Origin: Plantimonas leprariae
GTDB lineage: Bacteria > Pseudomonadota > Alphaproteobacteria > Rhizobiales > Rhizobiaceae
Length of the DNA stretch: 64,000 nucleotides
NCBI RefSeq assembly: GCF_008802405.1
Contig: NZ_VZDO01000024.1
Coordinates: forward strand, 1 to 64,000
Direction of reading: 5' to 3'
The position numbers were made by a program, and so were the translations under genes. The notes under the pieces were generated by a model, which saw only the letters and a list, made by a program, of their open reading frames with translations, did no database searches and was not told where the DNA came from. How positions within the stretch are numbered: position 1 is the first letter of the stretch; the number at the start of each line of letters is the position of its first letter. Shown piece after piece: positions 6,088-15,003 of the stretch.

Positions 6088-8982
6088 TTGACAACAGATA
6101 CGCCGACAGTCGCGCCGATCGGAACCGGAGCCGGAAGCGGCCGATCAAGCCGCGTCCCCGCGCTTGTCGCGGTCGTCTTCCTGCTGTGCGTCGCCGCCTT
6201 CGCATGGTCGCTCTGGTCGAGCTTCGAGCGCTCCCGTTCGTCCGACCTCCAGAGCGGCCTGCTCGGGTCGTTGGAGCAGTTGGCGGCGACCGTCACGACC
6301 ATGCAAAGCAGCCAGCGCGGCTACGTCCTGGCCGGATCCGAAAGCCTTCTCGACAGCTACGGCGAGGCGAAGGGCAGGCTCGACGCCGACATCGACGCGT
6401 TCCGCCAAGCCTCGGCGAGCGCGGGCGCCGACCGGGCCCGCATCGACGCCGTCGTCGGCGCCGTCGGTCGCGAGGTCGCCTTCGACGAGGACGCGATCGG
6501 CCTTCGGCGCAGCGGCGGCTACGAGGCGGCCACCGCACCGGAGGTCGAGGAGCGGGGGAAGCGCGTCCTCGACGAGCGTCGCGCGACGCTGCGGGCGGAA
6601 CGCGGCGCGGCCGGCAAGGCGATCGCCGGCAACACGAGGGCGCAGCGGTTCCTGACCCTCGTGCAGACTGCGCTGTTCCTGTTCGCCGCCGTCGCGGCAG
6701 TGGCGTTGTCGGCGCTCGCCCGCCGACGGCAACGCCAGGTCCGCGCGAGCGCGGGACTGCTCGACGACCTGATGTCCGTCGCCCCGGTCGGCATCGCGTT
6801 CATCGACCGCGACGGCAGGCTCGCCCGCTCCAACGTCGAGTTCGGGCGGATCGCCGGCCCCGAAGGCAAGGATACCGATGCTTCGCGCTGGTTCGCCGCG
6901 CTGAGCGACCGGGCGCGGGCGACGGGCCGGGCGACCGTCGACCCGGGCTTCCGTTTCGGCGACGACGGCTCGCGCGTCGGCATCGCGGCCGCCTTCCCGA
7001 CGGTGCGGGGCGTCGACGGCACGCGCGGCGGCACGGGTCTCCTCGTGCTCGAGACGACCGAGCAGTTGCGGGCGACGGCGGCGCTCGACGAGGCGAGCGG
7101 CCAGCTCAGCGCCATCGCCGACAACATTCCGCAAATGGCCTGGACGGCCCGGCCGGATGGTGAGATCTTCTGGTACAACCGCCGCTGGTTCGACTACACC
7201 GGCACGACGCTCGATGAGATGCGGGGCTTCGGATGGCAGAAGGTTCATCATCCCGACCACGCTGAGCGCGTCGTCGACGGCTACAAGCGCGCCTTCGCGC
7301 TTGGACAACCCTGGCAGGACACGTTTCCGCTTCGCGGCGTCGACGGCACCTACCGCTGGTTCCTCAGTCTCGCGATCCCGATCCGGAACGCTGAGGGAGC
7401 GATCCTGCGCTGGTTCGGCACCAACACCGACGTCACCGAGCAACGCGCGGTCGAGGAAGAGCTCCTGGCGGCCAAGGACAACGCCGACAACGCCAACCGG
7501 GCGAAAAGCCAGTTCATCGCCAACATGAGTCACGAACTCCGAACACCGCTGTCGGCGGTGATCGGCTACGCGGAGCTTCTGGAAGAGGAGGTCGAGGACC
7601 TCGGCGAGACGCATCTCCTCGCCGATCTGAAGAAAATCGAGGGCAACGCCCGGCACCTTCTCAGCCTGATCAACAACGTCCTCGACCTGTCGAAGATCGA
7701 GGCGGAACGAATGGACGTCTACCCGGAGACGTTCGACTTGGCGACGGTGATGGACGAGGTCGCGTCGACGGTGGGATCGCTCGTCGCGAAGAAGAACAAC
7801 ACTCTGCGCATCGAGCACGACGGCACTTTGGGAAAGGTGCACACCGACCAGGTGAAGGTGCGGCAGTGCCTGCTGAACCTCCTGTCGAACGCCTCGAAGT
7901 TCACAGAAGGCGGCACGATCACGCTGCGCGGCGAGCGAACGAGCGACGGCGACCGCGACTGGATCACGCTCGCCGTCACGGACAGCGGCATCGGCATGAC
8001 CGAGGAGCAGGTCGAGCAACTGTTCGAGCGCTTCCGGCAGGCGGATGCCTCAACGACCCGCAAGTTCGGTGGCACCGGGCTCGGGCTCGCGATCACACAG
8101 GCCTTCTGCCGTCTCCTCGGCGGCGACATCGGTGCCACCAGCGTCCTCGGTGAGGGCACGACGTTCACGATCCGCATTCCGGCGGAGGTGACAGTCGTCG
8201 AGGAAGAGCCGCTGCCCGCAACGGGGGGTACGCTCGCGGTCGGGCCGGCGGGGACGGTGCTCGCGATCGACGACGATCCGCACGCCCGCGAACTGGTAAC
8301 GCGCTTTCTGTCGAAGGAGGGCTTCGCGGTCCGTACCGCATCGGACGGCGTCGCCGGGCTGGAGATGGCGCGTGCCCTCGTGCCGGACGTGATCCTGCTC
8401 GACGTGACGATGCCGAAGAAGGATGGCTGGTCGGTGCTGGCGGAGCTGAAGGAGGATCCGGCCCTCAGCGCGATCCCGGTGGTGATGATCACCGTCATGG
8501 ACGAGCAGCGGCTCGGCTTCGCGCTCGGCGCGTCCGACTACCTCTTGAAGCCGGTGGAATGGGATAAGCTGAAGGAGGTGATGGACCGTTTTCGAACGGA
8601 CGGTTCGGGCGTTGTGCTCGCGATCGACGATGACGTCGACACGCTGGCGCGCTACGCCACGATGGTCGAGAAGCAGGGCGCCGCCTTCGTCTCGGCGACC
8701 AACGGCCAGCTCGGCCTCGACCGCGTTCGGGAGCGCAAGCCCGACCTGATCCTGCTCGACCTCAACATGCCCGTGATGGACGGCTTCGACTTCCTGAAGG
8801 AACTGCGGGCCGAGCCGCAATGGCGGGACATCCCGGTGGTGGTGCTGTCGTCGAAGGACCTCACCCGTGCCGAGCGCTCGACACTGGAGGGCGCCGCCGA
8901 CGAGGTGCTCGCCAAGACCGAGGCCTCGATGCGCGAGCTCGCGACTCGGATCCGCGAGATCGTGCTGGCGCGGCCGTCCTGA
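6088..8982 (+). CDS. Hybrid sensor histidine kinase, CHASE3-PAS-PAS-HisKA-HATPase-REC-REC
   Basis: The protein has 964 residues. Membrane helices at about 25-43 and 190-210 flank a periplasmic CHASE3-like domain (QSSQRGYVLAG). Two PAS domains follow at about 220-330 and 338-453 (IPQMAWTARPDGEIFWYN). The HisKA phospho-His is His482 (SHELRTP), and the HATPase has N-box NLLSNASKF and G-boxes DSGIGM and GTGLGLAI. Two receivers end the protein: Asp772 with Lys821, and Asp891 with Lys943. It should sense an envelope signal and pass phosphate internally; no Hpt domain is encoded nearby. The start is a TTG at 6088. The GTG at 6081 is out of frame. Confidence 0.9.
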   Translation: MTTDTPTVAPIGTGAGSGRSSRVPALVAVVFLLCVAAFAWSLWSSFERSRSSDLQSGLLGSLEQLAATVTTMQSSQRGYVLAGSESLLDSYGEAKGRLDADIDAFRQASASAGADRARIDAVVGAVGREVAFDEDAIGLRRSGGYEAATAPEVEERGKRVLDERRATLRAERGAAGKAIAGNTRAQRFLTLVQTALFLFAAVAAVALSALARRRQRQVRASAGLLDDLMSVAPVGIAFIDRDGRLARSNVEFGRIAGPEGKDTDASRWFAALSDRARATGRATVDPGFRFGDDGSRVGIAAAFPTVRGVDGTRGGTGLLVLETTEQLRATAALDEASGQLSAIADNIPQMAWTARPDGEIFWYNRRWFDYTGTTLDEMRGFGWQKVHHPDHAERVVDGYKRAFALGQPWQDTFPLRGVDGTYRWFLSLAIPIRNAEGAILRWFGTNTDVTEQRAVEEELLAAKDNADNANRAKSQFIANMSHELRTPLSAVIGYAELLEEEVEDLGETHLLADLKKIEGNARHLLSLINNVLDLSKIEAERMDVYPETFDLATVMDEVASTVGSLVAKKNNTLRIEHDGTLGKVHTDQVKVRQCLLNLLSNASKFTEGGTITLRGERTSDGDRDWITLAVTDSGIGMTEEQVEQLFERFRQADASTTRKFGGTGLGLAITQAFCRLLGGDIGATSVLGEGTTFTIRIPAEVTVVEEEPLPATGGTLAVGPAGTVLAIDDDPHARELVTRFLSKEGFAVRTASDGVAGLEMARALVPDVILLDVTMPKKDGWSVLAELKEDPALSAIPVVMITVMDEQRLGFALGASDYLLKPVEWDKLKEVMDRFRTDGSGVVLAIDDDVDTLARYATMVEKQGAAFVSATNGQLGLDRVRERKPDLILLDLNMPVMDGFDFLKELRAEPQWRDIPVVVLSSKDLTRAERSTLEGAADEVLAKTEASMRELATRIREIVLARPS

Positions 8983-9073
8983 CGGCCGCCACAGATCCCG
9001 CGCGGCTTCGGCGAAAGGCAGGATCAAGCGTCGCGCGGTAGGCTCGCGATCGGTCGCCCGAACGGAGATCCGC

Positions 9074-9475
9074 ATGCCGCGGACCGATCGCCTTTCCCGC
9101 CCCTGCCATGTCCGCCGTGCCGCGGTCGCCCTTGCCGTCGCGTGGATCGGCCTTGCCGGACCCGCCGGCGCGCAGGAGGACGCCGACGTCGACCTGAAGC
9201 CCGCCGACTTCGTGCCGGAGGAACCGATCGCGATCCGCGTCGACGACCTGCAACCTGGCAAGCAGGGTTCCGACGTTTCCGTTACCGTCGCCAACCGGAC
9301 GAAGAAGGACGTCGAGGCGGTCGCCGAATGCACACTCTACGACGCCGACCGCGAGGACCTCGGCGTCGCGACGGGCGAGGCTGTCAAGGTCGCCGCCGGC
9401 GGGCGCAAGGCGACGACGGTCACGGGCGCCGAGGGCGCGAAGTTCGCCGAGTGCCGCGTCAGGGGCGCGCAGTGA
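9074..9475 (+). CDS. Exported small protein with FxLYD-like domain
   Basis: This 133-residue protein begins with an Arg-rich start and a hydrophobic segment ending in AGPAGAQ, consistent with a Sec signal peptide cleaved near residue 33. The mature part is one beta-rich domain (GSDVSVTVANRTKKDVEAV, ECTLYDADREDLGVA, ECRVRGA) resembling the FxLYD fold seen in periplasmic proteins of unknown role. The start was chosen at ATG 9074 because CGGAG precedes it and the signal peptide begins there. It follows the hybrid kinase by 91 bases in the same direction, but co-transcription is unproven. Confidence 0.75.
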   Translation: MPRTDRLSRPCHVRRAAVALAVAWIGLAGPAGAQEDADVDLKPADFVPEEPIAIRVDDLQPGKQGSDVSVTVANRTKKDVEAVAECTLYDADREDLGVATGEAVKVAAGGRKATTVTGAEGAKFAECRVRGAQ

Positions 9476-9570
9476 CGGGCGCCGCCGACTGCATCACCGC
9501 CTTGGAACGACTGGCCGATCGAAGGTTGAGTTTCCGTTAAGGCCGCCGACGATCCGACCCCCCAAATCTT

Positions 9571-9636
9571 GTGAGGATCGAACCACGATCGTTCGAGTTT
9601 TAGCGAACGAACGAACATTCGAACGGTCATCCTCAC
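9571..9636 (+). promoter_or_regulatory. Nested hairpin directly before ATG 9637
   Basis: GTGAGGAT (9571-9578) pairs exactly with ATCCTCAC (9629-9636), whose last base abuts the ATG. Inside, TCGTTCG (9589-9595) pairs with CGAACGA (9604-9610). GAAC occurs four times between 9605 and 9624. No ribosome site is visible outside the structure, so it could control translation of the next frame or act as an operator. Confidence 0.5.
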
Positions 9637-9897
9637 ATGCCCACGCCGGAAATCCTGGTCGTGCTCGGCGACGAGCACGTCTGCCCCCTCTCGTCCGTAT
9701 GGTCGGTCGAGACAGACTCGGCCGCAACGCGTACGGCGCCGCAGCCGTGCAAATCTCTCGGCGACGCGATGGCATGGGCGGTGGGGCGCCTGAAGTGCGC
9801 CTCGCGCACCGCAAGCTGGCCGTGGGTGAGACGCACGGACGGCCGCGTGCTCTCGCCCGCCTACCTGCGGGCCTACATGAGAACACCAAAAGCCTGA
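9637..9897 (+). CDS. Small hypothetical protein
   Basis: This is an 86-residue frame with protein-like composition: an N-terminal hydrophobic strand (EILVVLGDE), a central SLGDAMAWAVGRL helix and a Trp/Arg-rich end. I recognise no family. No clear ribosome site precedes the ATG; instead it sits at the foot of a nested hairpin. The next gene starts 50 bases later in the same direction. It may be real and structurally regulated, or a chance frame. Confidence 0.45.
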   Translation: MPTPEILVVLGDEHVCPLSSVWSVETDSAATRTAPQPCKSLGDAMAWAVGRLKCASRTASWPWVRRTDGRVLSPAYLRAYMRTPKA

Positions 9898-9947
9898 GCG
9901 TTCCGCCGGCCGTCACTCCTCCTTTCCGCCAACCAACGGATACGACC

Positions 9948-10289
9948 ATGATCACCGAACCCGCCACCACGATGTACGAGACGACGCAGTTCCGCCTGAT
10001 CGGCTGGGCCGGAGCAATCCTTTTCGCGCTCGCGCCGCCGACCTTCCTCTACGAATGGTGGCTGGTGTTCTACACGACCGCGGTCGAGGAGGATCCCACC
10101 ATCGGCCCGCTGCTGACGATCTCCTGCATCGCGATGTTCGCCAGCATCCCGATGATGATCGTCGGTCGGCAGAAGCGCGTCGCGGCCGCGCCCGTGCCGA
10201 TGGTGGCGCGGTTGCCGAAGCGTCTGTCGCCGCTGCGCCGCCGCATGCCGGAGTTCGAGCCGGCGATGCAGCCGGAACAGGCGATCTGA
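9948..10289 (+). CDS. Small membrane protein
   Basis: This 113-residue protein has two hydrophobic segments, LIGWAGAILFALAPPTFLYEWWLVF (about 17-41) and IGPLLTISCIAMFASIPMMIV (about 52-72). A basic cytoplasmic tail follows (VARLPKRLSPLRRRMPEF). The family is unknown. Starts at 9948 or at the second Met (9972) are both possible. It stands between the small hypothetical gene and mipA in the same orientation; the 62-base gap to mipA would allow an operon. Confidence 0.65.
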   Translation: MITEPATTMYETTQFRLIGWAGAILFALAPPTFLYEWWLVFYTTAVEEDPTIGPLLTISCIAMFASIPMMIVGRQKRVAAAPVPMVARLPKRLSPLRRRMPEFEPAMQPEQAI

Positions 10290-10351
10290 CCGACGTCCGC
10301 CGTGACGAAACCGAAACGGCCAGAACGACCGGCAGCAGGGGTCCGTGTTCG

Positions 10352-11155
10352 ATGCGTATGATGGCGTTCTATGCCGGCGTCGCCGCGTTGCTTCAAGTCA
10401 ACGCCGCGGCCGCCGCCAATGCAGGAGCAGGCGCGGCGTCGCCGAGCGAGACAGACGTCGTAATCGAGCTTGGGGTCGGTGGCAGCACCGCGCCGAAGTA
10501 CGAGGGTTCGATGGATCAGCGGTTCAGCCCGTACCCGATCGTCAGCCTCGACTACCTCAGCATCCCGGGCTTGTTCTCCTTCGGCAGCATCGACCCGCAG
10601 CGCGGCGGCTTCTCGGTCGGCCCGTCCTTCGGCTACGTCGGCAAGCGCGACTCCGGCGACTCCGACGCCCTCGAAGGCCTGTCGGATGTGGATCCGACGT
10701 ACCAGGCCGGCGCCCGGCTCGGCTACGAATGGGACCACGCCGAAATCTACGGCGCGGCGCGCTACGCCTTCGGCGGCGCGCACGGCGTCGTCGGCGATCT
10801 TGGCGCGAACCTCGTCGTCCGCCCGCTACAGGCGCTACAGGTCAAGGCCGGACCGGTCGCGAGCTTCGCGTCCGGCGAGTACATGAACGACTACTTCGGC
10901 GTGTCGCCGGCCGAGTCGCTCGGCTCCGGCGGCCGCCTCGACAGCTACGATCCGAAGGGTGGCTTCAAGACGGTCGGCGCCGCGGCGTCCGCCCGCTACG
11001 AGTTCCGCCCGACTTGGTTCATCAACGCCGACGCGTCGTGGAATCGGTTCGTCGGCGATGCGAAAGGATCGCCGATCGTGAAGGCCGGCGACGAGAACCA
11101 GTACACCGTTGGTGTCGGCTTCTCGAAGCGCTTCCAGCTCGACCTGTTCCGATAA
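10352..11155 (+). CDS. MipA/OmpV-family outer membrane protein
   Basis: This is a 267-residue protein with a signal peptide ending near AAAAANA and a beta-barrel of alternating strands typical of MipA/OmpV proteins. Family marks are ELGVGGSTAPKYEGS near the start, IVSLDYLSIPG, GYVGKRDS, and the terminal strand QYTVGVGFSKRF with a final aromatic or basic residue. In other bacteria MipA links lytic transglycosylase and PBP1B, but most alphaproteobacterial members have no tested role. ATG 10352 fits the signal peptide. Convergent with 11217-11420. Confidence 0.88.
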   Translation: MRMMAFYAGVAALLQVNAAAAANAGAGAASPSETDVVIELGVGGSTAPKYEGSMDQRFSPYPIVSLDYLSIPGLFSFGSIDPQRGGFSVGPSFGYVGKRDSGDSDALEGLSDVDPTYQAGARLGYEWDHAEIYGAARYAFGGAHGVVGDLGANLVVRPLQALQVKAGPVASFASGEYMNDYFGVSPAESLGSGGRLDSYDPKGGFKTVGAAASARYEFRPTWFINADASWNRFVGDAKGSPIVKAGDENQYTVGVGFSKRFQLDLFR

Positions 11156-11216
11156 GATCAGCCCAAGGCTCGAAGTATCGCCGGAAACTGGAAGGGCGCG
11201 ATTGCTCGAAGGTCGG

Positions 11217-11420
11217 TCAAGGAGCCGGCGGCGATGACGCGACCGGCGTGGTTCGGTTCGGGCTCACGGCGATGCCGCCGGTGATTGTCCGATCCGTCGC
11301 GGTATCGGAGCGGCCGTAGACGAACGCTCCGACCGCTGCGCCGATCGCGACGACGAGCAGGATCGCGACTGGCGTCTTCGTTCCATGTCGTTCTGCGGGA
11401 TACTGATCGTTTTCGGACAT
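11217..11420 (-). CDS. Small single-pass membrane protein
   Basis: This 67-residue protein has a polar N-terminus (MSENDQYPAERHGTKT), one transmembrane helix (VAILLVVAIGAAVGAFVY) and a short Pro/Ser/Thr-rich tail probably outside the cytoplasm. A strong GGGAGGGG site precedes ATG 11420. Proteins of this size and layout are common and uncharacterised in Hyphomicrobiales. No partner is evident. It is convergent with mipA and transcribed in the same direction as the RMF-like gene upstream. Confidence 0.7.
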   Translation of the reverse strand: MSENDQYPAERHGTKTPVAILLVVAIGAAVGAFVYGRSDTATDRTITGGIAVSPNRTTPVASSPPAP

Positions 11421-11526
11421 GCACGGAACCCCTCCCGGACATTCCCGGGCAGCATACGGTGCCTGGCTTGAGCGAGACGGATCAACCGATCGCCGCCGTT
11501 CGAGGATCGGCGGATCGGATCGTGGC

Positions 11527-11739
11527 TCACGCGTCCTCGACCAGCTCGCGGCTCGCCACCGCCGCCCGGACGAACGCCTCGGCCGTGCCCTGTTCGATGT
11601 GACCGGCGAGTGCGTTCGCCTGATCCCATCCGTCGCGCCAGCACATCCAGTCCTCGCTGCTGGCGTCGAACGGGTTCGACGTTCGCGACGCTCCGCGCCG
11701 GAAGGCCGCGACGCCCTCCGCCAATGCCGTCTCGCTCAT
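11527..11739 (-). CDS. RMF-like (ribosome modulation factor family) small protein
   Basis: This is a 70-residue protein. The pattern AFRRGASRTSNPFD followed by EDWMCWRDGWDQA matches the G-x-x-A/R-NPYD-W-x-x-GW signature of RMF-type proteins, also seen in CrpP-like ones. RMF proper joins 70S ribosomes into inactive dimers in stationary phase; whether this homolog binds ribosomes is not shown. GAGG lies about 11 bases before ATG 11739. It stands between two unrelated leftward genes and next to the response regulator at 11841, which is in the same orientation 101 bases upstream. Confidence 0.7.
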   Translation of the reverse strand: MSETALAEGVAAFRRGASRTSNPFDASSEDWMCWRDGWDQANALAGHIEQGTAEAFVRAAVASRELVEDA

Positions 11740-11840
11740 GTTCGATGTTTCCTCGCGTCCCCAACCCGATGAAGCCGACGGACCGCGACAGAATTGTGTC
11801 GAGTGAGCCTATGGAGACGATGGATCGGCTGCGTCGGGCG

Positions 11841-12215
11841 TCAGCCCGCAAACTTGCGGATCGTCGAGACGATGCGCCGTTCGTCGAACGGCTTGCCGAA
11901 GAGGACGCCTCGAGCCGGCAGATCGTGCTCGGCCCAAGGACGCGACGAGACGAGCACCAGTTCCACCGGGGGCCAGCGGTCGCGGACCGCGACGGCGAGC
12001 TTCATGCCGGCGGTGGAGCCGCGCATGTCGAGGTCGGTGAAGACGGTACGGACATCAGTCCGCGTCTCCAGGATCTTGATCGCCTCCACGACGTTCGTCG
12101 CCTCGATCGCCTCGCAGCCGGCCTTTTCGACGAAGTCGACCATCGCCATCATCAGGATCGGGTCGTCCTCGACGACGAGCACGATCGGCAAGGACGGGCG
12201 GGACTGCGAGGCCAT
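11841..12215 (-). CDS. Single-domain response regulator paired with HWE kinase
   Basis: This 124-residue receiver domain has no output domain. Acidic pocket Asp17-Asp18, phospho-acceptor Asp61 (VFTDLDM) and Lys108 (FGKPF) are present. The RWPPVELVLVSSRP segment is typical of receivers that accompany HWE kinases. Its ATG overlaps the kinase stop by one base (TGATG), so the two are translationally coupled and very likely cognate. It may act as a phosphate sink or a protein-protein switch. It resembles the receiver at 29345-29722. Confidence 0.9.
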   Translation of the reverse strand: MASQSRPSLPIVLVVEDDPILMMAMVDFVEKAGCEAIEATNVVEAIKILETRTDVRTVFTDLDMRGSTAGMKLAVAVRDRWPPVELVLVSSRPWAEHDLPARGVLFGKPFDERRIVSTIRKFAG

Positions 12216-14194
12216 CAGGCGGCTGCCTCCTGGATTTCCGAAAGCGGCGCGCGGAACTCGACCCTGAGCCCTGCTGGCTCGTAACGGAGGTCGGTCCGGC
12301 GCGTTCCGAGCAGTCCCATCCGGATCAGCTTGGTGCCGAAGCCGCCGCGGTTGCTCGGCGGGACGACCTGCGGGCCGCCTGTCTCCGCCCAGTCGAGCAC
12401 GAGGACGGGCTCGGCGCCGTCCTCTGTCCGCCATGCGAGGTTCACTCGGCCGTTCAGCGACGACAGCGATCCGTACTTCAGCGCGTTCGTCGCCAGTTCG
12501 TGCAGCAGCAGCGATAAGGACAGCGCCGCCTGCGGGCCGATGTCCAGGTCCGGTCCGTCGAAGGCGAAGCGGTCGAGGTCGGCCTGGATCGTCAGGACGC
12601 CGGCCATCACGTCGCGCATGCGGGCCGCCGACCAGCTCTTCTGCATGAGGACGTCGTGTGCCCGCGACAGCGCGAGGATGCGACGGTCGAACGCCTCGAT
12701 CGGCGCGCGCTCCGGCACGTCCTTCAACGTCTGGGTCGCCAGCGACTGGACAATGGCGAGCGTGTTCTTCAGCCGATGCGCCAGTTCGCGGTTCAGCACT
12801 GCCTGCTGGTCCTCGGCGTGGACGCGAGCGACGCCAGCCTGAAGGCGGTCGGCGACGTTGCGCAGGAACGCCAGCTCCTCCGCTGTCCAGTGCCGCGCCG
12901 CGACGTCGTGGGCGATCACCACGGCAACGGTCCTCCCGCGCTCGCGCACCGGCATGTTGACAAGGGCACCGATGGCGACGTCGTGCATGCGGCCTGGATC
13001 GTCCCGGGTGCGCGGGTCGGTGTCGACGTCGTCGATGATCAGCGGCTCGCCGCGCATCAGCTCGTGCCGCAAATCCCCGTAGTCCTCGAAGCGATGAACG
13101 CCGGCGATGCTCGACATGCCGGGCGCCGTCCAATCCGGCTCAATCGCGACCGTCTCGACATCGGTGTCGACGCGGCCGAAGCCGGCGCGGGTCGCGCCGA
13201 GCGTCCGCCCGACGATCTCGGAGGCGGCGCGGGTCATCTCGCCGATGTCGGTCAGGTCGCGCAGCCTGTCGCCGAGCGACAGGAGCGCGGCGCGACGCGT
13301 GTCGGCCGCGACCCGGGCCGTCACCTCGAGGAACAAGACGCCGAAGCGGTCTTCCTCGAGCCTGAAGGCGCGACCCTCGTACCAGCGGTGCAGCGTGCCG
13401 ACCTGCCGGGTGAAAGTCGCAGGCCTGCCGCTGTCGACGACCCCGACGAACTCGTCGATCCATTCCTGCTCGATATCGGGGAAAGCCTCGCGAACCGTCC
13501 GCCCGATCACGGCATCCGGATCGACGCCGAGAAGCCGGCTCCAGGCCGGGTTCACCTCGCGGAAACGCCAGTCCCGGGCGCGCCCGTCTGCGTCGCGGAT
13601 GACCTCGCCGAGCAGGAAGCCTTCATCCAACCGGCCGAACAGTTCGCGCCAGTGCCGGTCCTGCTCGCGCAAACGGTCACGGACGACGACGGCGCGACGC
13701 AGCTCGAGCAGCGTCATCACTTGGCGCGCGAGCGCCTTCAGGTCGTCCTTCTGCTCGGCAGAGAGACCGTCAGGCCGCGGCGCGTGGTCGATGACGCAGA
13801 GCGTGCCGAGCACGTCGCCGTCCGCCGTCACCAGCGGCGCGCCGGCGTAGAAGCGGATGTGGGGCTCACCAGTGACGAGCGGGTTGGCGGAGGTGCGAGG
13901 GTCCTCCGTCAGGTCCGGGATCACCAGCACCCGATCCGGCGTCGACAGGGCATGGGCGCAGACGGAGCTGTTGAGGTCGGTCTGGCACGACGGGAATCCG
14001 AGGCGAGCCTTGAACCACTGCCGGTCGCTGGCGACCAGGCTGACGAGCGCGACAGGCGTAGAGCAGAGCCGGCAGGCGAGATGCACGACGTCGTCGAAGC
14101 CGGGCTCGGCCGGCGTGTCGAGTACGGCGTAGGCGTCGAGCGCCGCGAGGCGGGGAGGGTCGGCGACGATGGACGTATATGGGTTCTCTGCCAT
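12215..14194 (-). CDS. HWE-family sensor kinase, GAF-PAS-GAF-HWE
   Basis: This is a 659-residue cytoplasmic kinase with no membrane segments. A first GAF domain (about 15-165, FDDVVHLACRLCSTPVALVSL) is followed by a PAS (about 180-292), a second GAF (about 300-460) and an HWE kinase core. The phospho-acceptor is His473 in ELAHRLKN, and the N-box reads HELATNALKYGSLSS. The GAF domains could bind small molecules or a chromophore, but no chromophore Cys is obvious. The same module order recurs, expanded, in the 1277-residue kinase at 18886. Its own response regulator follows with a one-base overlap. Confidence 0.92.
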   Translation of the reverse strand: MAENPYTSIVADPPRLAALDAYAVLDTPAEPGFDDVVHLACRLCSTPVALVSLVASDRQWFKARLGFPSCQTDLNSSVCAHALSTPDRVLVIPDLTEDPRTSANPLVTGEPHIRFYAGAPLVTADGDVLGTLCVIDHAPRPDGLSAEQKDDLKALARQVMTLLELRRAVVVRDRLREQDRHWRELFGRLDEGFLLGEVIRDADGRARDWRFREVNPAWSRLLGVDPDAVIGRTVREAFPDIEQEWIDEFVGVVDSGRPATFTRQVGTLHRWYEGRAFRLEEDRFGVLFLEVTARVAADTRRAALLSLGDRLRDLTDIGEMTRAASEIVGRTLGATRAGFGRVDTDVETVAIEPDWTAPGMSSIAGVHRFEDYGDLRHELMRGEPLIIDDVDTDPRTRDDPGRMHDVAIGALVNMPVRERGRTVAVVIAHDVAARHWTAEELAFLRNVADRLQAGVARVHAEDQQAVLNRELAHRLKNTLAIVQSLATQTLKDVPERAPIEAFDRRILALSRAHDVLMQKSWSAARMRDVMAGVLTIQADLDRFAFDGPDLDIGPQAALSLSLLLHELATNALKYGSLSSLNGRVNLAWRTEDGAEPVLVLDWAETGGPQVVPPSNRGGFGTKLIRMGLLGTRRTDLRYEPAGLRVEFRAPLSEIQEAAA

Positions 14195-14280
14195 CGGCTC
14201 CGGACCGTTGCGGTCGACCGATAGCGCCGATCCGTGCCCGCGTCGACAGGCGATCCGTCTTGCCCGTCCGCGAGGTGGTT

Positions 14281-14760
14281 GAGGCGAGGGCAGTCAACAA
14301 CGAGCTAATCCACGTCGTCAGCAGCGAGGGCCGGGCGTTCCGGGTGCCGGGCGACCGCTACACGTTCCTCGTCACCGGCACGGGCAGCAGGGAAGCCTGC
14401 TTCATCGTCCACCGCATCGTGCCGCCGGGCGGCGGGCCGCCGCGCATCCAGGGCCGCGAGGACTAGTTCTTCCGCTTGGTCGACGGGGAGTTGCCTGCGG
14501 CCGTCGGCCACCGCGCCCTCGAGGCCACGACCGTCGGCTCGAGAACGCGCGGCGCCGCGTGCCGCACACTTGCCGGAACATCGGGCTGGACAAAGCGTCG
14601 ATGCTGGCGGCGTTCACGCCGGCCGGCATGGAGGGCTGGTTCGAGTAGTCCCTCGACCTGGCCGGCGATAAGGTGAGCCCCCGCCGCTGCCGCCCTAGCT
14701 CGTCGTCCGCATGGTCGCCACCAAGCCTAGGTACGGCGTCGAACGGCCCTGCTTGGAGCG
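14281..14760 (+). pseudogene. Decayed cupin-domain gene
   Basis: A first frame gives NNELIHVVSSEGRAFRVPGD, YTFLVTGTGS and IVPPGGGPPRIQGRED, the start of a cupin where HIHxxxDE metal ligands are expected. The metal-site His residues are already lost. A TAG at 14464-14466 interrupts it just before FFRLVDGEL. Another frame resumes with RRVPHTCRNIG and MLAAFTPAGMEGWFE, stops at 14646-14648, and the family's Pro-rich tail is still readable to about 14755. At least one stop and two frame changes show real decay. Confidence 0.75.
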
Positions 14761-15003
14761 GCCGACTTGCTTACCATGCGGTTCGCAGGCAGGAACCGGA
14801 TTCGGTGGCAGCCGCTCGCCGGGACGTCGGCGTTTCGCCGCCGTACCGGCTCACCAGACCCCGCCGACGGCGACCGCCGCGAGGGGATACCGACGGATCT
14901 CCTCCGAGCAGCCCGCGTAAGCGTATGCCGCGTCGGCACCGCGACCGTCGCAGGACCGTCATCGACCCGACCTAGCCTGTAGCGAGCCCGCGGAGGATCC
15001 GCC

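Noticed and set aside
9605-9624. LexA box in the GAAC-rich leader
   Set aside because: GAAC repeats are spaced by 0, 4 or 8 bases there, never 7.
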